Origin: Fulvimarina manganoxydans
GTDB lineage: Bacteria > Pseudomonadota > Alphaproteobacteria > Rhizobiales > Rhizobiaceae
Reading direction: 5' to 3'
Length of the DNA stretch: 64,000 bases
Assembly (NCBI RefSeq): GCF_900176465.1
Contig: NZ_FWXR01000008.1
Coordinates: forward strand, 88,329-152,328
This document shows, piece after piece, positions 50,225 to 57,563 of the stretch. Both the position numbers and the translations under genes were made by a program. Position 1 is the stretch's first letter, and each line of letters starts with the position of its first letter. The notes below the pieces were generated by a model that saw only the letters and a list, made by a program, of their open reading frames with translations, made no database searches and had not been told where the DNA came from.

Positions 50225-51113
50225 GGCTGTCGCAAACTTTAGCCGCTTAACGGTTCGGTGACCGTGTTCGTCAATTTTCGGGCTCTCACCAACGGAGAGC
50301 CTTGCCATGATCCTGAACACAATCGTCGAAAAGCTAAGGCGGGCGTCAAAGGAGGATTTCAAAGGCCGGCAGTTCGAGGCGTGGCTGATCGTTCAGGCGG
50401 TGACATGGTACCTACGCTATCCGCTCAGCTATCGGGACCTTGAGGAAATGTTCGCCGAGCGCGGCTTCGCGGTCGACCATTCGACGATCAATCGCTGGGT
50501 TCTCACCTATGCGCCGCTGATCGAGAAGCGGTTGCGCCGGTTTCGCAAACCTCATTGTGGCTCAATCCGGATCGACGAGACCTATGTGAAGGTCCGCGGC
50601 CAGTGGCGGTATCTGTACCGAGCCATCGACAAGCATGGGAACGCCGTCGATTTCCTGCTGACGGCGAAACGCGACGCCGATGCGGCCAAGCGCTTCTTCC
50701 GCAAGATGCTGAAAGACGAGCCGCTGCTGTCGCCGACGTCGGTCGGCACGGATGGCGCTGCACCGTTCCCGACTGCCATCCGATCGGCCGTCGAGGATCG
50801 CTTGCTACCACTCGATCCCGTGCATCATGTCACGAAGCACCTTCAGCAAGGGATCGAGAGCGATCATTTCCGGGTGAAGAAGGCGATGCCGCGGATCGGC
50901 GGGTTCCGATCGTTCAACACGGCCCGGCGAACCATCAAAGGCTTTGAGGCGATGCTGTGGCTGAAAAAGGGCTTCGGCTTCGCCGGCGAGTGGACGGTCC
51001 ATAGCCAGAACGACCTCCTCGCGCAGATCTTCGGGCTGCAAAAAGTTAACAAAGCCTGAAAATCCCCGCAAAGTTGGGGCTTTCGCGTTTTAGCGGCAAA
51101 GTTGCGACACGCC
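50225..51113 (+). mobile_element. IS6-family insertion sequence
   Basis: An element of about 890 bp. Left end GGCTGTCGCAAACTTTAGCC; the right end, read inward, is GGCGTGTCGCAACTTTGCC, so the two are inverted repeats with small gaps. One transposase fills the interior. Exact ends may shift by 1-3 bp. It separates the istB remnant from a truncated papain-like gene, so an inter-element deletion may have happened. Confidence 0.82.
50307..51059 (+). CDS. IS6-family (IS26-like) transposase
   Basis: A 250-residue DDE transposase. N-terminal helix-turn-helix (LIVQAVTWYLRYPLSYRDLEEMFAERGFAVDHSTINRWV), then the catalytic Asp in IRIDETYVKVRGQWRYLYRAID, the second Asp in SVGTDGAAPFPTA and the final Glu expected after HVTKHLQQGIESDHFRVKK. 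The length is typical and no lesion is visible, so the element is probably active. Confidence 0.92.
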   Translation: MILNTIVEKLRRASKEDFKGRQFEAWLIVQAVTWYLRYPLSYRDLEEMFAERGFAVDHSTINRWVLTYAPLIEKRLRRFRKPHCGSIRIDETYVKVRGQWRYLYRAIDKHGNAVDFLLTAKRDADAAKRFFRKMLKDEPLLSPTSVGTDGAAPFPTAIRSAVEDRLLPLDPVHHVTKHLQQGIESDHFRVKKAMPRIGGFRSFNTARRTIKGFEAMLWLKKGFGFAGEWTVHSQNDLLAQIFGLQKVNKA

Positions 51114-51314
51114 CGTTTGCCGCATGATGCCGACGTGGGTGACATGGCTGCCTGTCGCTTGCTTCAGGAACTCCGCCAGGGGCCCGGTCGACTCCTGGAC
51201 GATAATGTCGCCCTCCAGGAGGCCTTCCCAGATCTCAGCCGCCGGCGCCGCCCAGACGACACAGCAGACGAGCGACATGCTGAGGAGAAGGCGAACGGGG
51301 GGTTTCGGGGACAT
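51114..51314 (-). pseudogene. Truncated exported YiiX-like permuted papain protein
   Basis: The minus-strand gene starts at 51314 with a signal peptide (VRLLLSMSLVCCVVWAAPAAA). It continues EGLLEGDIIVQESTGPLAEFLKQATGSHVTHVGIMRQTG, which matches the N-terminal part of YiiX/YebB-type NlpC/P60 proteins (GDIIFQxS, the cysteine-less region and the SHVGI histidine). It is then cut off by the IS6 right end, so the catalytic Cys half is lost. Confidence 0.75.
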
Positions 51315-51384
51315 GCGGGCGGTTCCTTCGGTCAATCCAGGGCTGAAGCGTTGCGAATGAGCCCTCGTCGATGACATGCCGGCT

Positions 51385-51702
51385 TCAGCCGTCGTTGTGA
51401 GCCATCAGATCGTGGCCGGACTTGACCAGCTCCGGGCGCCACTGCCGCACGAGATCCTCGAAGCGGGCGCCATACAGATCCTTGTCGGGATACTCGTTCA
51501 GACGCGAGACCTGAGCGAAGACCACCACCATGTCGTCGGCCACGCGCTGATCGACGTTCCACATGTCGGTGAAGTCGAAGCCGCCGCAGTCGCCCGCATT
51601 CCACCAGGCCAGCAGGAAATTCGCGCAACGCCGGCTCTGGCCGGTGCCGCCTTCGGCGATTGTCAGGAGCCGCTCCAGGGCGGCGGAAACGTGAGCATCC
51701 AT
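51385..51702 (-). CDS. DUF7673-like hypothetical protein
   Basis: A 105-residue acidic, soluble protein: ALERLLTIAEGGTGQSRRCANFLLAWWNAGDCGGFDFTDMWNVDQRVADDMVVVFAQVSRLNEYPD. I recognise this sequence pattern from proteins of integrative elements and plasmids but no function is known. The ATG at 51702 was chosen over the long upstream extension. Confidence 0.7.
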   Translation of the reverse strand: MDAHVSAALERLLTIAEGGTGQSRRCANFLLAWWNAGDCGGFDFTDMWNVDQRVADDMVVVFAQVSRLNEYPDKDLYGARFEDLVRQWRPELVKSGHDLMAHNDG

Positions 51703-51743
51703 TGTAGGTCCCCTCTCCTCATCCTGCTTGCCGGCGGAACAGG

Positions 51744-52034
51744 TCATTCCGTCAACGCCAGGTCCTTGGGCGGCTGTGAGGGCGCGCGGGCGACCGCGGC
51801 CCGCACCTCCAGCCAGCCGGGTCCGGTGTAGGTCTCCGCCCACGCTTCCGCTTCTGGCTGGCTCTCGAAGAAATGCGCCTGCCCGTGCAGTTCGCTGTAG
51901 CGCCGGCAGGCCTCGTCAAAGGGCACGGCGCTCTCGTCGAGCCGCGCGACGGCCGCGGTGACGTAGGCGTCCGACGCCCACCAGACGATCGGCGCCTGGC
52001 TGTCAGGCAAAGCAATGATGAGAAGCGGCGTCAT
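51744..52034 (-). CDS. Hypothetical protein
   Basis: A 96-residue soluble protein (LLIIALPDSQAPIVWWASDAYVTAAVARLDES, EACRRYSELHGQAHFFESQPEAEAW). Its codon and GC pattern agree with a real gene. No family recognised. It lies between a DUF7673 gene and a toxin-antitoxin pair on the same strand. Confidence 0.5.
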   Translation of the reverse strand: MTPLLIIALPDSQAPIVWWASDAYVTAAVARLDESAVPFDEACRRYSELHGQAHFFESQPEAEAWAETYTGPGWLEVRAAVARAPSQPPKDLALTE

Positions 52035-52037
52035 CCT

Positions 52038-52460
52038 TCACCTCGTCCGGTCGATGCGGCCAATATGGGCGGCGATGGTGGGCCGCAGGGCGACCCGGAT
52101 CTCTTCGAGGAATTTCGGCCCGAACTGCCCGCGCGGTCGTTGGCCGGGTTCGAAATAGTAGGACCGCTCGGCGATATCGTAGTTGTATTCGCTGACGGTG
52201 ATCCAGCCTTGCCGAAGCTCGTCGAGCCCGGCACGTTTGATCTCTAGGCGCGGGATCTCCAGAGCGGTTTGATCAGGCTGCGGCGGAGTCCCCGAGATGG
52301 GCAGGATCACCAGATGGGTGAAGTTCTGGCGCTCATCGAAGAACGTCATCGCCAGGCAGACGGGCCGATCCTTCTGGCCCGACTCCTGGCCCCGCTTCAT
52401 CTGCCAACGCCACAGGTAAGGGTAGCTGACGATCTGGCCGCTTGAAAAGCGACTAGTCAT
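52038..52460 (-). CDS. PemK/MazF-like putative toxin
   Basis: A 140-residue protein beginning SRFSSGQIVSYPYLWRWQMKRGQESGQKDRPVCLAMTFF. This recalls the GDIVxxxFPxxxGxExxKxRPxxV start of PemK/MazF RNases, with THLVILPISGTPP as the central strand. The C-terminal half differs from classic MazF, so the RNase activity is unproven. Its start overlaps the stop of a Phd-like antitoxin by 8 bp, which supports the toxin call. Confidence 0.6.
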   Translation of the reverse strand: MTSRFSSGQIVSYPYLWRWQMKRGQESGQKDRPVCLAMTFFDERQNFTHLVILPISGTPPQPDQTALEIPRLEIKRAGLDELRQGWITVSEYNYDIAERSYYFEPGQRPRGQFGPKFLEEIRVALRPTIAAHIGRIDRTR

Positions 52461-52719
52461 CGCGCCGGGCCTTGTACGCGGCCGATTGCCGATCCAGTTC
52501 CGTCACGAGGATCTCGGCCAGCTCCGGCGGCGTCTCACCCGGGCCGTAGACCCGGCGCGGATCGTCCTTGCGGAAATGGCGCTCATAGGCCTCGGCAGAC
52601 ATGACCACGAGCGAGGGTCGGCCGTGCTTGGTGAGCGTAAGAGGTCCGCGCTGCGCCTCCTCGTGGTAACGGCCAAAGTGGCGGATGAAATCGGCGGTGG
52701 TGATGGACTTCTGGTCCAT
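52453..52719 (-). CDS. Phd/YefM-family antitoxin
   Basis: An 88-residue protein: KSITTADFIRHFGRYHEEAQRGPLTLTKHGRPSLVVMSAEAYERH is a clear Phd/YefM N-terminal DNA-binding fold. The C-terminal tail (YGPGETPPELAEILVTELDRQSAAYKARR) is the presumed toxin-neutralising segment. It precedes the PemK-like gene and has a palindrome over its promoter at 52739-52759, consistent with autorepression. Confidence 0.85.
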   Translation of the reverse strand: MDQKSITTADFIRHFGRYHEEAQRGPLTLTKHGRPSLVVMSAEAYERHFRKDDPRRVYGPGETPPELAEILVTELDRQSAAYKARRDD

Positions 52720-52738
52720 GGTCAGTCTCCTTCGAGAG

Positions 52739-52759
52739 TTTTCTGCATTATACAGAAAA
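52739..52759 (-). promoter_or_regulatory. Autorepression operator of the toxin-antitoxin pair
   Basis: TTTTCTG-CATTATA-CAGAAAA: perfect 7-bp arms around a -10-like core, 20 bp upstream of the antitoxin ATG. A Phd-type protein binding here would block the promoter. Confidence 0.7.
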
Positions 52760-52819
52760 TGCAGGCGGTCACAACGCGCGCTTCGAGCCTTGGTCCTGGG
52801 AGACGTCAATTGGGGTGTC

Positions 52820-53221
52820 TCACAGATCCAGCTCGGTCTGCTCGGGTGGAGCATCCTCCTCCCGTCCCTGCCAGGCGACGCGGCCGTTCCGGTAGATCGT
52901 GACGAAGCCGCCACCCTTGGCGCGCGGCGCCGGCGGCTTCTCCTCGTAGTTCCAACACACGGACTCTCCCGCGGTCGCGGAGAAGCTCGGCCGCTTGCCC
53001 CACGACAGGATCACGCGATCACAGGAACCCGCCGGGCGCTTCACGCGCCGACGCGAGAGGCCGAGCCGGAAAAAGTCATAGGCCCGCTCATCGGCTTCGG
53101 GGGGTGCCATCCAGTGCCGGCACAGCCGGCACTTCGCGCCGGACGGCAGGACCGGCGGCTCGTCGTCGATGGGCGGCCCACCGTTGTCGCCGATCCCGGG
53201 GCGATCGTCCCCGCCGCTCAC
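52820..53221 (-). CDS. Hypothetical protein with Cys motifs
   Basis: A 133-residue protein starting at a GTG (53221) that overlaps the upstream stop by 4 bp. A proline/glycine-rich start (GDDRPGIGDNGGPPIDDEPP) is followed by KCRLCRHWMAPPEADERAYDFFRLGLSRRRVKRPAGSCDRVILSWGK and SVCWNYEEKPP. The four cysteines could form a zinc site, and the final GFVTIYRNGRVAW is strand-rich. No family recognised; the style is that of mobile-element hypotheticals. Confidence 0.55.
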   Translation of the reverse strand: MSGGDDRPGIGDNGGPPIDDEPPVLPSGAKCRLCRHWMAPPEADERAYDFFRLGLSRRRVKRPAGSCDRVILSWGKRPSFSATAGESVCWNYEEKPPAPRAKGGGFVTIYRNGRVAWQGREEDAPPEQTELDL

Positions 53222-53985
53222 GACGCCGCTCCCTGGCCGGGACGCGGCTTCCGGGTGACGATCAGGGACCGCTTGTCGGCCTCGCGCGCAAGACGCTCGA
53301 TGGTGACGAGGTCCTCGTCCGAGCACGAGGGGCTCACCTCGAGCACGACATAGTGGCCGGAGCGGCCCACGAAGCTGTCGCGCAACCTCATGTTCGAGGG
53401 CGTGTAGAAGCTCTCGTTGGGCTCGACGAGCCGAACCTGAGACGTAATGAACAGGAGCTCGCCGCTTAGATTGCCGATGAAGGTGAACTTGTCGGCGCCG
53501 ATCGTCTTCGGCCCGCCCCCGACCTTCGCGTGCCCGATCTGGCGGAAGGCTGCATTCCAGTTTTCCGGGTTCGGGGTGATGCGCGGGGTCAGCTCGCGGT
53601 GAAACTTCCAGGGTGGGCGCTCCGGATCGACCCGGCCTACGTCGATTTGGTGGAACAGGTCGAGCAGACAGGCCGGATCGGCGGGATAGGGGCACTCGCG
53701 CCAGAGCTGGCGCAGCAGGCCCCGCATGTTGTCGCCATGGGCGAACAGCCGGGCTCGGGCGCGGCGCCAATTAGCGGCGCGTCGGTCGCGGCCCTCCTGC
53801 TGCGCCTTCGGCCACCAGTCGGCACGGCGCGCCATCTCGGTGTCGACGTCGTGCTGCTCCTCGGCGATCAGGGGCGCCAGGAGCGGAAACTTGTTGCGCT
53901 TGGCCTTCTGCGAGCGATGGAAAGCCGCGCGCTTGCGGGACGTGTCGACATATGCCTCGACACGGGGCCAGCGTTTGAACCGCAT
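53218..53985 (-). CDS. Hypothetical protein of mobile-element type
   Basis: A 255-residue soluble protein. It has a basic N-terminus (KRWPRVEAYVDTSRKRAAFHRSQKAKRNKFPLLAPLIAEEQ), then RADWWPKAQQEGRDRRAANWRRARARLF and WKFHRELTPRITPNPENWNAAFRQIGHAKVGGGPKTIGADKFTF. I have no name for it. The three genes from 54650 to 52820 overlap stop-to-start, which shows a single operon. Confidence 0.55.
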   Translation of the reverse strand: MRFKRWPRVEAYVDTSRKRAAFHRSQKAKRNKFPLLAPLIAEEQHDVDTEMARRADWWPKAQQEGRDRRAANWRRARARLFAHGDNMRGLLRQLWRECPYPADPACLLDLFHQIDVGRVDPERPPWKFHRELTPRITPNPENWNAAFRQIGHAKVGGGPKTIGADKFTFIGNLSGELLFITSQVRLVEPNESFYTPSNMRLRDSFVGRSGHYVVLEVSPSCSDEDLVTIERLAREADKRSLIVTRKPRPGQGAAS

Positions 53986-54650
53986 CAGGCGGCCTCAGTG
54001 CCGTTGCCGGCGACGATCCGGGCGATGGCCACGATCGCACTGTGGCTGAGACCGGACAGCTCCAGGGTTCCCGAACCGCCACGGCCGAGACGAACCCGGC
54101 CGAAGACGTGGCCCTTGGCGACCAGGTGGGTGCGCCCGCTTTGGTCGTTCGTGTCGACGGCCGGATTTCCGAGAATGCTGCCGAGATCCCGGCTATGATC
54201 GTCAAGGTGACGGCCGAGGCGCGCGCGCTTCTCGCGCAGTTCGACGAGCTTGCCATGGAAGGGTTCGGACGGCTCGATGACTTGTCCGATCAGATCCTCA
54301 GCGATCGCGTCCGGATCGGCGAAGCGGTCGAAATGATGGATGGGCAGCTTGACGAACATCGGGGCGACGGCGTCGCCGTCGGCGATGATGTTGCGGCGGC
54401 GTTCGGTCCGGCGATCCATGGTGGCGACGCCGCGCTTGCCATGGGACGAAACCTTCAGGACGAAGCCGTCGCTGCGCGAAAGGGTCCAGGTCGCGGTATG
54501 CGGCCCGACCGTCAGATCGTCATGCTCGCCGGGAGTCCAGCCTTCACCGGTCATGCGAGCGAGCGCATCGGCGAGGAGGAAGACGAAGCTCTGCCACTGG
54601 CTATGGAGGCAGGCGTTTTCGCGGGCGAAGGCAACGGCGTGTGCGGTCAT
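53985..54650 (-). CDS. Hypothetical protein of mobile-element type
   Basis: A 221-residue soluble protein with N-terminal HAVAFARENACLHSQWQSFVFLLADALARMTGEGWTPGEHDDL, a middle part with charged patches (HGKRGVATMDRRTERRRNIIADG) and a C-terminal GSGTLELSGLSHSAIVAIARIVAGNG. Its stop shares one base with the next start. The upstream reading to 54890 is not supported. Function unknown. Confidence 0.55.
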   Translation of the reverse strand: MTAHAVAFARENACLHSQWQSFVFLLADALARMTGEGWTPGEHDDLTVGPHTATWTLSRSDGFVLKVSSHGKRGVATMDRRTERRRNIIADGDAVAPMFVKLPIHHFDRFADPDAIAEDLIGQVIEPSEPFHGKLVELREKRARLGRHLDDHSRDLGSILGNPAVDTNDQSGRTHLVAKGHVFGRVRLGRGGSGTLELSGLSHSAIVAIARIVAGNGTEAA

Positions 54651-54818
54651 CGGATTGATCTCCGACGGGCCAGGGAGAGCCGATCTCTCCTCGCTTTGAA
54701 GCCCGTCGAATGGGCTTCCCTGCCTTTTCCTCTCGACGTTCGGCCGCAGCAAGCAGGCGACGGATTGTCGTCGGGGCTTCCATTTCTGGGCTCCCCCCGT
54801 TGAAGTGAGGCGAGTTTT

Positions 54819-54841
54819 GGAACACGCCAGCAAGGTGTTCC
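54819..54841. repeat. 7-bp inverted repeat in the divergent intergenic region
   Basis: GGAACAC-(9 nt)-GTGTTCC lies between the divergent hypothetical operon and the nuclease gene. It could be an operator for a divergent promoter or a hairpin. Confidence 0.35.
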
Positions 54842-54892
54842 TACCGGGTTGGCCCGTTGACGGGGCGGTAGGGCCTTGAAGGGAGAGCAACG

Positions 54893-55579
54893 GTGAGAAT
54901 GATCGTCATGAGCCTGGCGCTGGCGCTGGCGACCGGCTCTGCTGCCGCGCAGACCATTTCGGGGCCGGTTCGCGTCATCGATGGCGATACGATCGCGATC
55001 GAGGGCGCTGAGGACAATGTCCGGCTGAACTACATCGATGCTCCGGAAAAGGATCAGAGCTGCGAAAACGCCAGAGGCAGCCTCTATCAGTGTGGGAGGG
55101 CGGCGAGCGATGCGCTCCGGCAGATGATCCCGGCGGGCACGCAGGTCACGTGCACAGTCGAAGGCCGCGACGGTTACGACCGCTATCTCGCCCTCTGCAA
55201 GGCCGGTGATACGGACATCAACGGCTCCATGGTCGCCTCTGGCTGGGCGCTCGAGTACGTGCGCTACAGCGATGGTCGCTATGAGGCGTTCGAGGAGCAG
55301 GCAAGGGCGGCGGGGCGCGGCCTTTGGCAGGGCTCCTTCGTCAGGCCTTGGGAATGGCGCGATGACAGACGCCAGGAGCGCTTCGAGGCTGACCGCAACG
55401 AGGCGCTCGCCGCGAGCGAGTGCGCCATCAAGGGGAACGTCAGCCGGAACGGACGCATCTATCACCTGCCTGGGCAGGTCGACTATGATCGTGTTCGGAT
55501 CGACGAGAGTCGCGGCGAACGCTTGTTTTGCACCGAACAGAACGCGAGAGACGCGGGTTGGCGGCCTGCCCTCCGATAG
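54893..55579 (+). CDS. Exported thermonuclease-family protein (SNase fold)
   Basis: A 228-residue protein. Signal peptide (IVMSLALALATGSAAAQ), then a staphylococcal-nuclease-like domain with VRVIDGDTIAIEGAEDNVRLNYIDAPEKDQ (metal-binding Asp), EGRDGYDRYLALC (Arg) and ALEYVRYSDGRYEAFEEQARAAGRGLW. A C-terminal module ECAIKGNVSRNGRIYHLPGQVDYDRVRID with a CxxNGxIYH pattern and a late Cys is common in alphaproteobacterial nucleases. GTG at 54893 follows GGGAGAG. It probably degrades extracellular nucleic acids. Confidence 0.88.
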   Translation: MRMIVMSLALALATGSAAAQTISGPVRVIDGDTIAIEGAEDNVRLNYIDAPEKDQSCENARGSLYQCGRAASDALRQMIPAGTQVTCTVEGRDGYDRYLALCKAGDTDINGSMVASGWALEYVRYSDGRYEAFEEQARAAGRGLWQGSFVRPWEWRDDRRQERFEADRNEALAASECAIKGNVSRNGRIYHLPGQVDYDRVRIDESRGERLFCTEQNARDAGWRPALR

Positions 55580-55629
55580 GCTCGTTGTGCAGAGGGACTT
55601 GCGGGAAGAGAAAGGATGAAAGCGCGCGT

Positions 55630-55905
55630 ATGAACCTGGACCTGCTTGACGAGTACGATCTTTTCGTCGGCGCCAAGATACGAGAGCTGCGCCGGGAGCG
55701 AGGCATCTCCCCGGTCGATGTGGCCGCTTATATGCTGACCAGCAGACAGCAGCTATTGCGGTACGAGAAGGGGAAGAACCGCATCCCCATTGCCCGTGTG
55801 ATCCTGGCGGCCGAAAGGTTTGGCGTTCCCCTCGCCGTCTTCACTCCGCCCATCAAGCTCCAAGGTCAGGTCGAGACCGAAGCCGAGATCGAAAGCGCAG
55901 GCTGA
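55630..55905 (+). CDS. XRE-family helix-turn-helix regulator
   Basis: A 91-residue DNA-binding protein. HTH_XRE domain at about 15-70 (KIRELRRERGISPVDVAAYMLTSRQQLLRYEKGKNRIPIARVILAAERFGVPL). A short tail follows. It likely regulates a mobile-element function; the target is not visible. Confidence 0.82.
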   Translation: MNLDLLDEYDLFVGAKIRELRRERGISPVDVAAYMLTSRQQLLRYEKGKNRIPIARVILAAERFGVPLAVFTPPIKLQGQVETEAEIESAG

Positions 55906-55912
55906 ACCGCAC

Positions 55913-56137
55913 TCACGCTTTGCGCGTCATTTCGTGCAGGTTCGCGGCTGCGCGAACCTGAAGGATCATCGACAGCGCTTCGGCATCGTTCGCCGCGTCG
56001 ACCGGATCGCGTTTCAACGCTTCCTCGAGCGCCGCCTTCAGCCAACAGCTACAGGCCGAACTGGCCTTGATCTCTTCGACATAGGCATCCGCTGCGGCCT
56101 GACTTTCGACGTTCTTGAACACTGACAGGTCTGGCAT
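55913..56137 (-). CDS. Small hypothetical protein
   Basis: A 74-residue protein (PDLSVFKNVESQAAADAYVEEIKASSACSCWLKAALEEALKRDP). ATG at 56137 is preceded by AAGGGAGCGATC. Helical and soluble, with a CSC pair. No family recognised. Confidence 0.5.
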   Translation of the reverse strand: MPDLSVFKNVESQAAADAYVEEIKASSACSCWLKAALEEALKRDPVDAANDAEALSMILQVRAAANLHEMTRKA

Positions 56138-56274
56138 GATCGCTCCCTTTGTCGCTCGTCGTTCGAGCCTGCCGCTGCGCTTCGATGCTCCGCCTATGGC
56201 CAATTCGCGCTCAGCCATTTTTTCGCTTGCTCCTCTAGTTGCTGGAGGAGCTAAGGGCGGCCGAGACGAGGATC

Positions 56275-56571
56275 ATGGAGCCCTTCGATGACTTCTTTTG
56301 TTCCGGGACGTTCGAGTGCTGTGCGTTTCACCTATCTCGCAGAGAAGCAAGCTCCTCTGGCGGCAGAATGCCGAGCGGCCTGTTTCCTGATCGTCGGCCG
56401 GACCATTTGATGCCGGCAGCGCTCGAAAGCCCGGAACGGCGCCTCGACGGGTGCGAGCGATGTCAAAACCACGCCTGCCCCATCCGCGCGGTACGTCTTC
56501 ATGGTAAGTGGCGTGGCTTTGCCATCATCGGCGCACGCGCTGTCGAAGCCCTCCCGGCCGTTGCAGAATGA
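56275..56571 (+). CDS. Possible small Cys-containing protein before coxB
   Basis: About 98 residues (EPFDDFFCSGTFECCAFHLSRREAS, ERRLDGCERCQNHACPIRAVRLHG). The only supporting facts are a 4-bp ATGA overlap with the coxB start and a cluster of cysteines (CERCQNHAC). Codon quality is moderate. It could be chance. Confidence 0.3.
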   Translation: MEPFDDFFCSGTFECCAFHLSRREASSSGGRMPSGLFPDRRPDHLMPAALESPERRLDGCERCQNHACPIRAVRLHGKWRGFAIIGARAVEALPAVAE

Positions 56572-57563
56572 ATGTGCTTCACGCGATAGCGGGCCTGCTC
56601 CTCCTCCTTCTCCTGTCCGCCTGCACGGGCGCGCAGTCGGCCTTCGACACCGGGGGCGTCGAAGCCGAGCGGGTCCTTGGCATGTTTTGGATCATGGTCG
56701 TCGGCGCGGCGGTCATCTGGATTTTCGTCATCGGCCTCAGCTGTTACGTGACCAGGGTCAGTCCACGGGCGGTCGACGATAGGATCGGCATCCGGCTCAT
56801 CATCTGGGGCGGATGCGTATTCCCTACGTTAGTCCTGGCGGGGCTGCTTTTCTGGGGTCTGGGCATGATGCCCGAACTGCGCAGGCCCGCCGACGGGCCG
56901 ACGATCGCGGTCTCGGGTGAACGATTCTGGTGGCGCGTCGCCTATGACGTAGAGGGCGGGCCGGGCGTGGTGCGCAACCTGCCTCCGGGCGGGGTTCCGA
57001 GCGCGAACGAGATCTGGCTCCCGGTGGGGCAGCGCAGTACGATCCTTCTCGGCAGCCCGGACGTCATCCACTCCTTCTGGGCGCCCTCGCTCGCCGGCAA
57101 GATGGATGCCATTCCCGGCCGGGTCAATCGGCTGGTGATGGAGCCGACCAGGACCGGCGTCTACAACGGCGTCTGCGCGGAGTTCTGCGGCGAGGCTCAT
57201 GCGCAGATGGGATTTCGCGTCGTGGTGGTCTCCGAGCAGGAGTATGCCGCCTACGTGCGGGCGCAGGCCGCGCCCGCCGCCGTCACGCAAGGTCCGGGCG
57301 TCGATCTCTTCCTTCGCAATGGCTGCGCCGCCTGCCACAGCGTGCGCGGCACCACTGCCGATGGCCAGATCGGTCCGGATCTGACCCATGTCGCGTCGCG
57401 CCGGACCATCGGGGCGGGGCTCTTGCCGACGACGCCCGAGAACATCGCGGCGTTCATCCGCTCGACCGATCATGTGAAGCCCGGCGTCGAGATGCCGTCC
57501 TTCGGCATGCTGCCTGAAGCGGAGGTGACGGCAATCGCGCAATGGCTCGGGAGCCTCGAATGA
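56568..57563 (+). CDS. coxB: Cytochrome c oxidase subunit II with fused cytochrome c (caa3 type)
   Basis: A 331-residue protein. A lipoprotein-like signal (AIAGLLLLLLLSACTG), two helices, a CuA cupredoxin domain with VIHSFWAPSLAGKMDAIPG and the CuA ligands CAEFCGEAHAQM, and a C-terminal cytochrome c domain with CAACHSVRGT and the distal Met in VEMPSFGML. The fused cytochrome marks a caa3-type oxidase that takes electrons from cytochrome c. The stop overlaps the CoxA start by 3 bp. Confidence 0.95.
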   Translation: MNVLHAIAGLLLLLLLSACTGAQSAFDTGGVEAERVLGMFWIMVVGAAVIWIFVIGLSCYVTRVSPRAVDDRIGIRLIIWGGCVFPTLVLAGLLFWGLGMMPELRRPADGPTIAVSGERFWWRVAYDVEGGPGVVRNLPPGGVPSANEIWLPVGQRSTILLGSPDVIHSFWAPSLAGKMDAIPGRVNRLVMEPTRTGVYNGVCAEFCGEAHAQMGFRVVVVSEQEYAAYVRAQAAPAAVTQGPGVDLFLRNGCAACHSVRGTTADGQIGPDLTHVASRRTIGAGLLPTTPENIAAFIRSTDHVKPGVEMPSFGMLPEAEVTAIAQWLGSLE

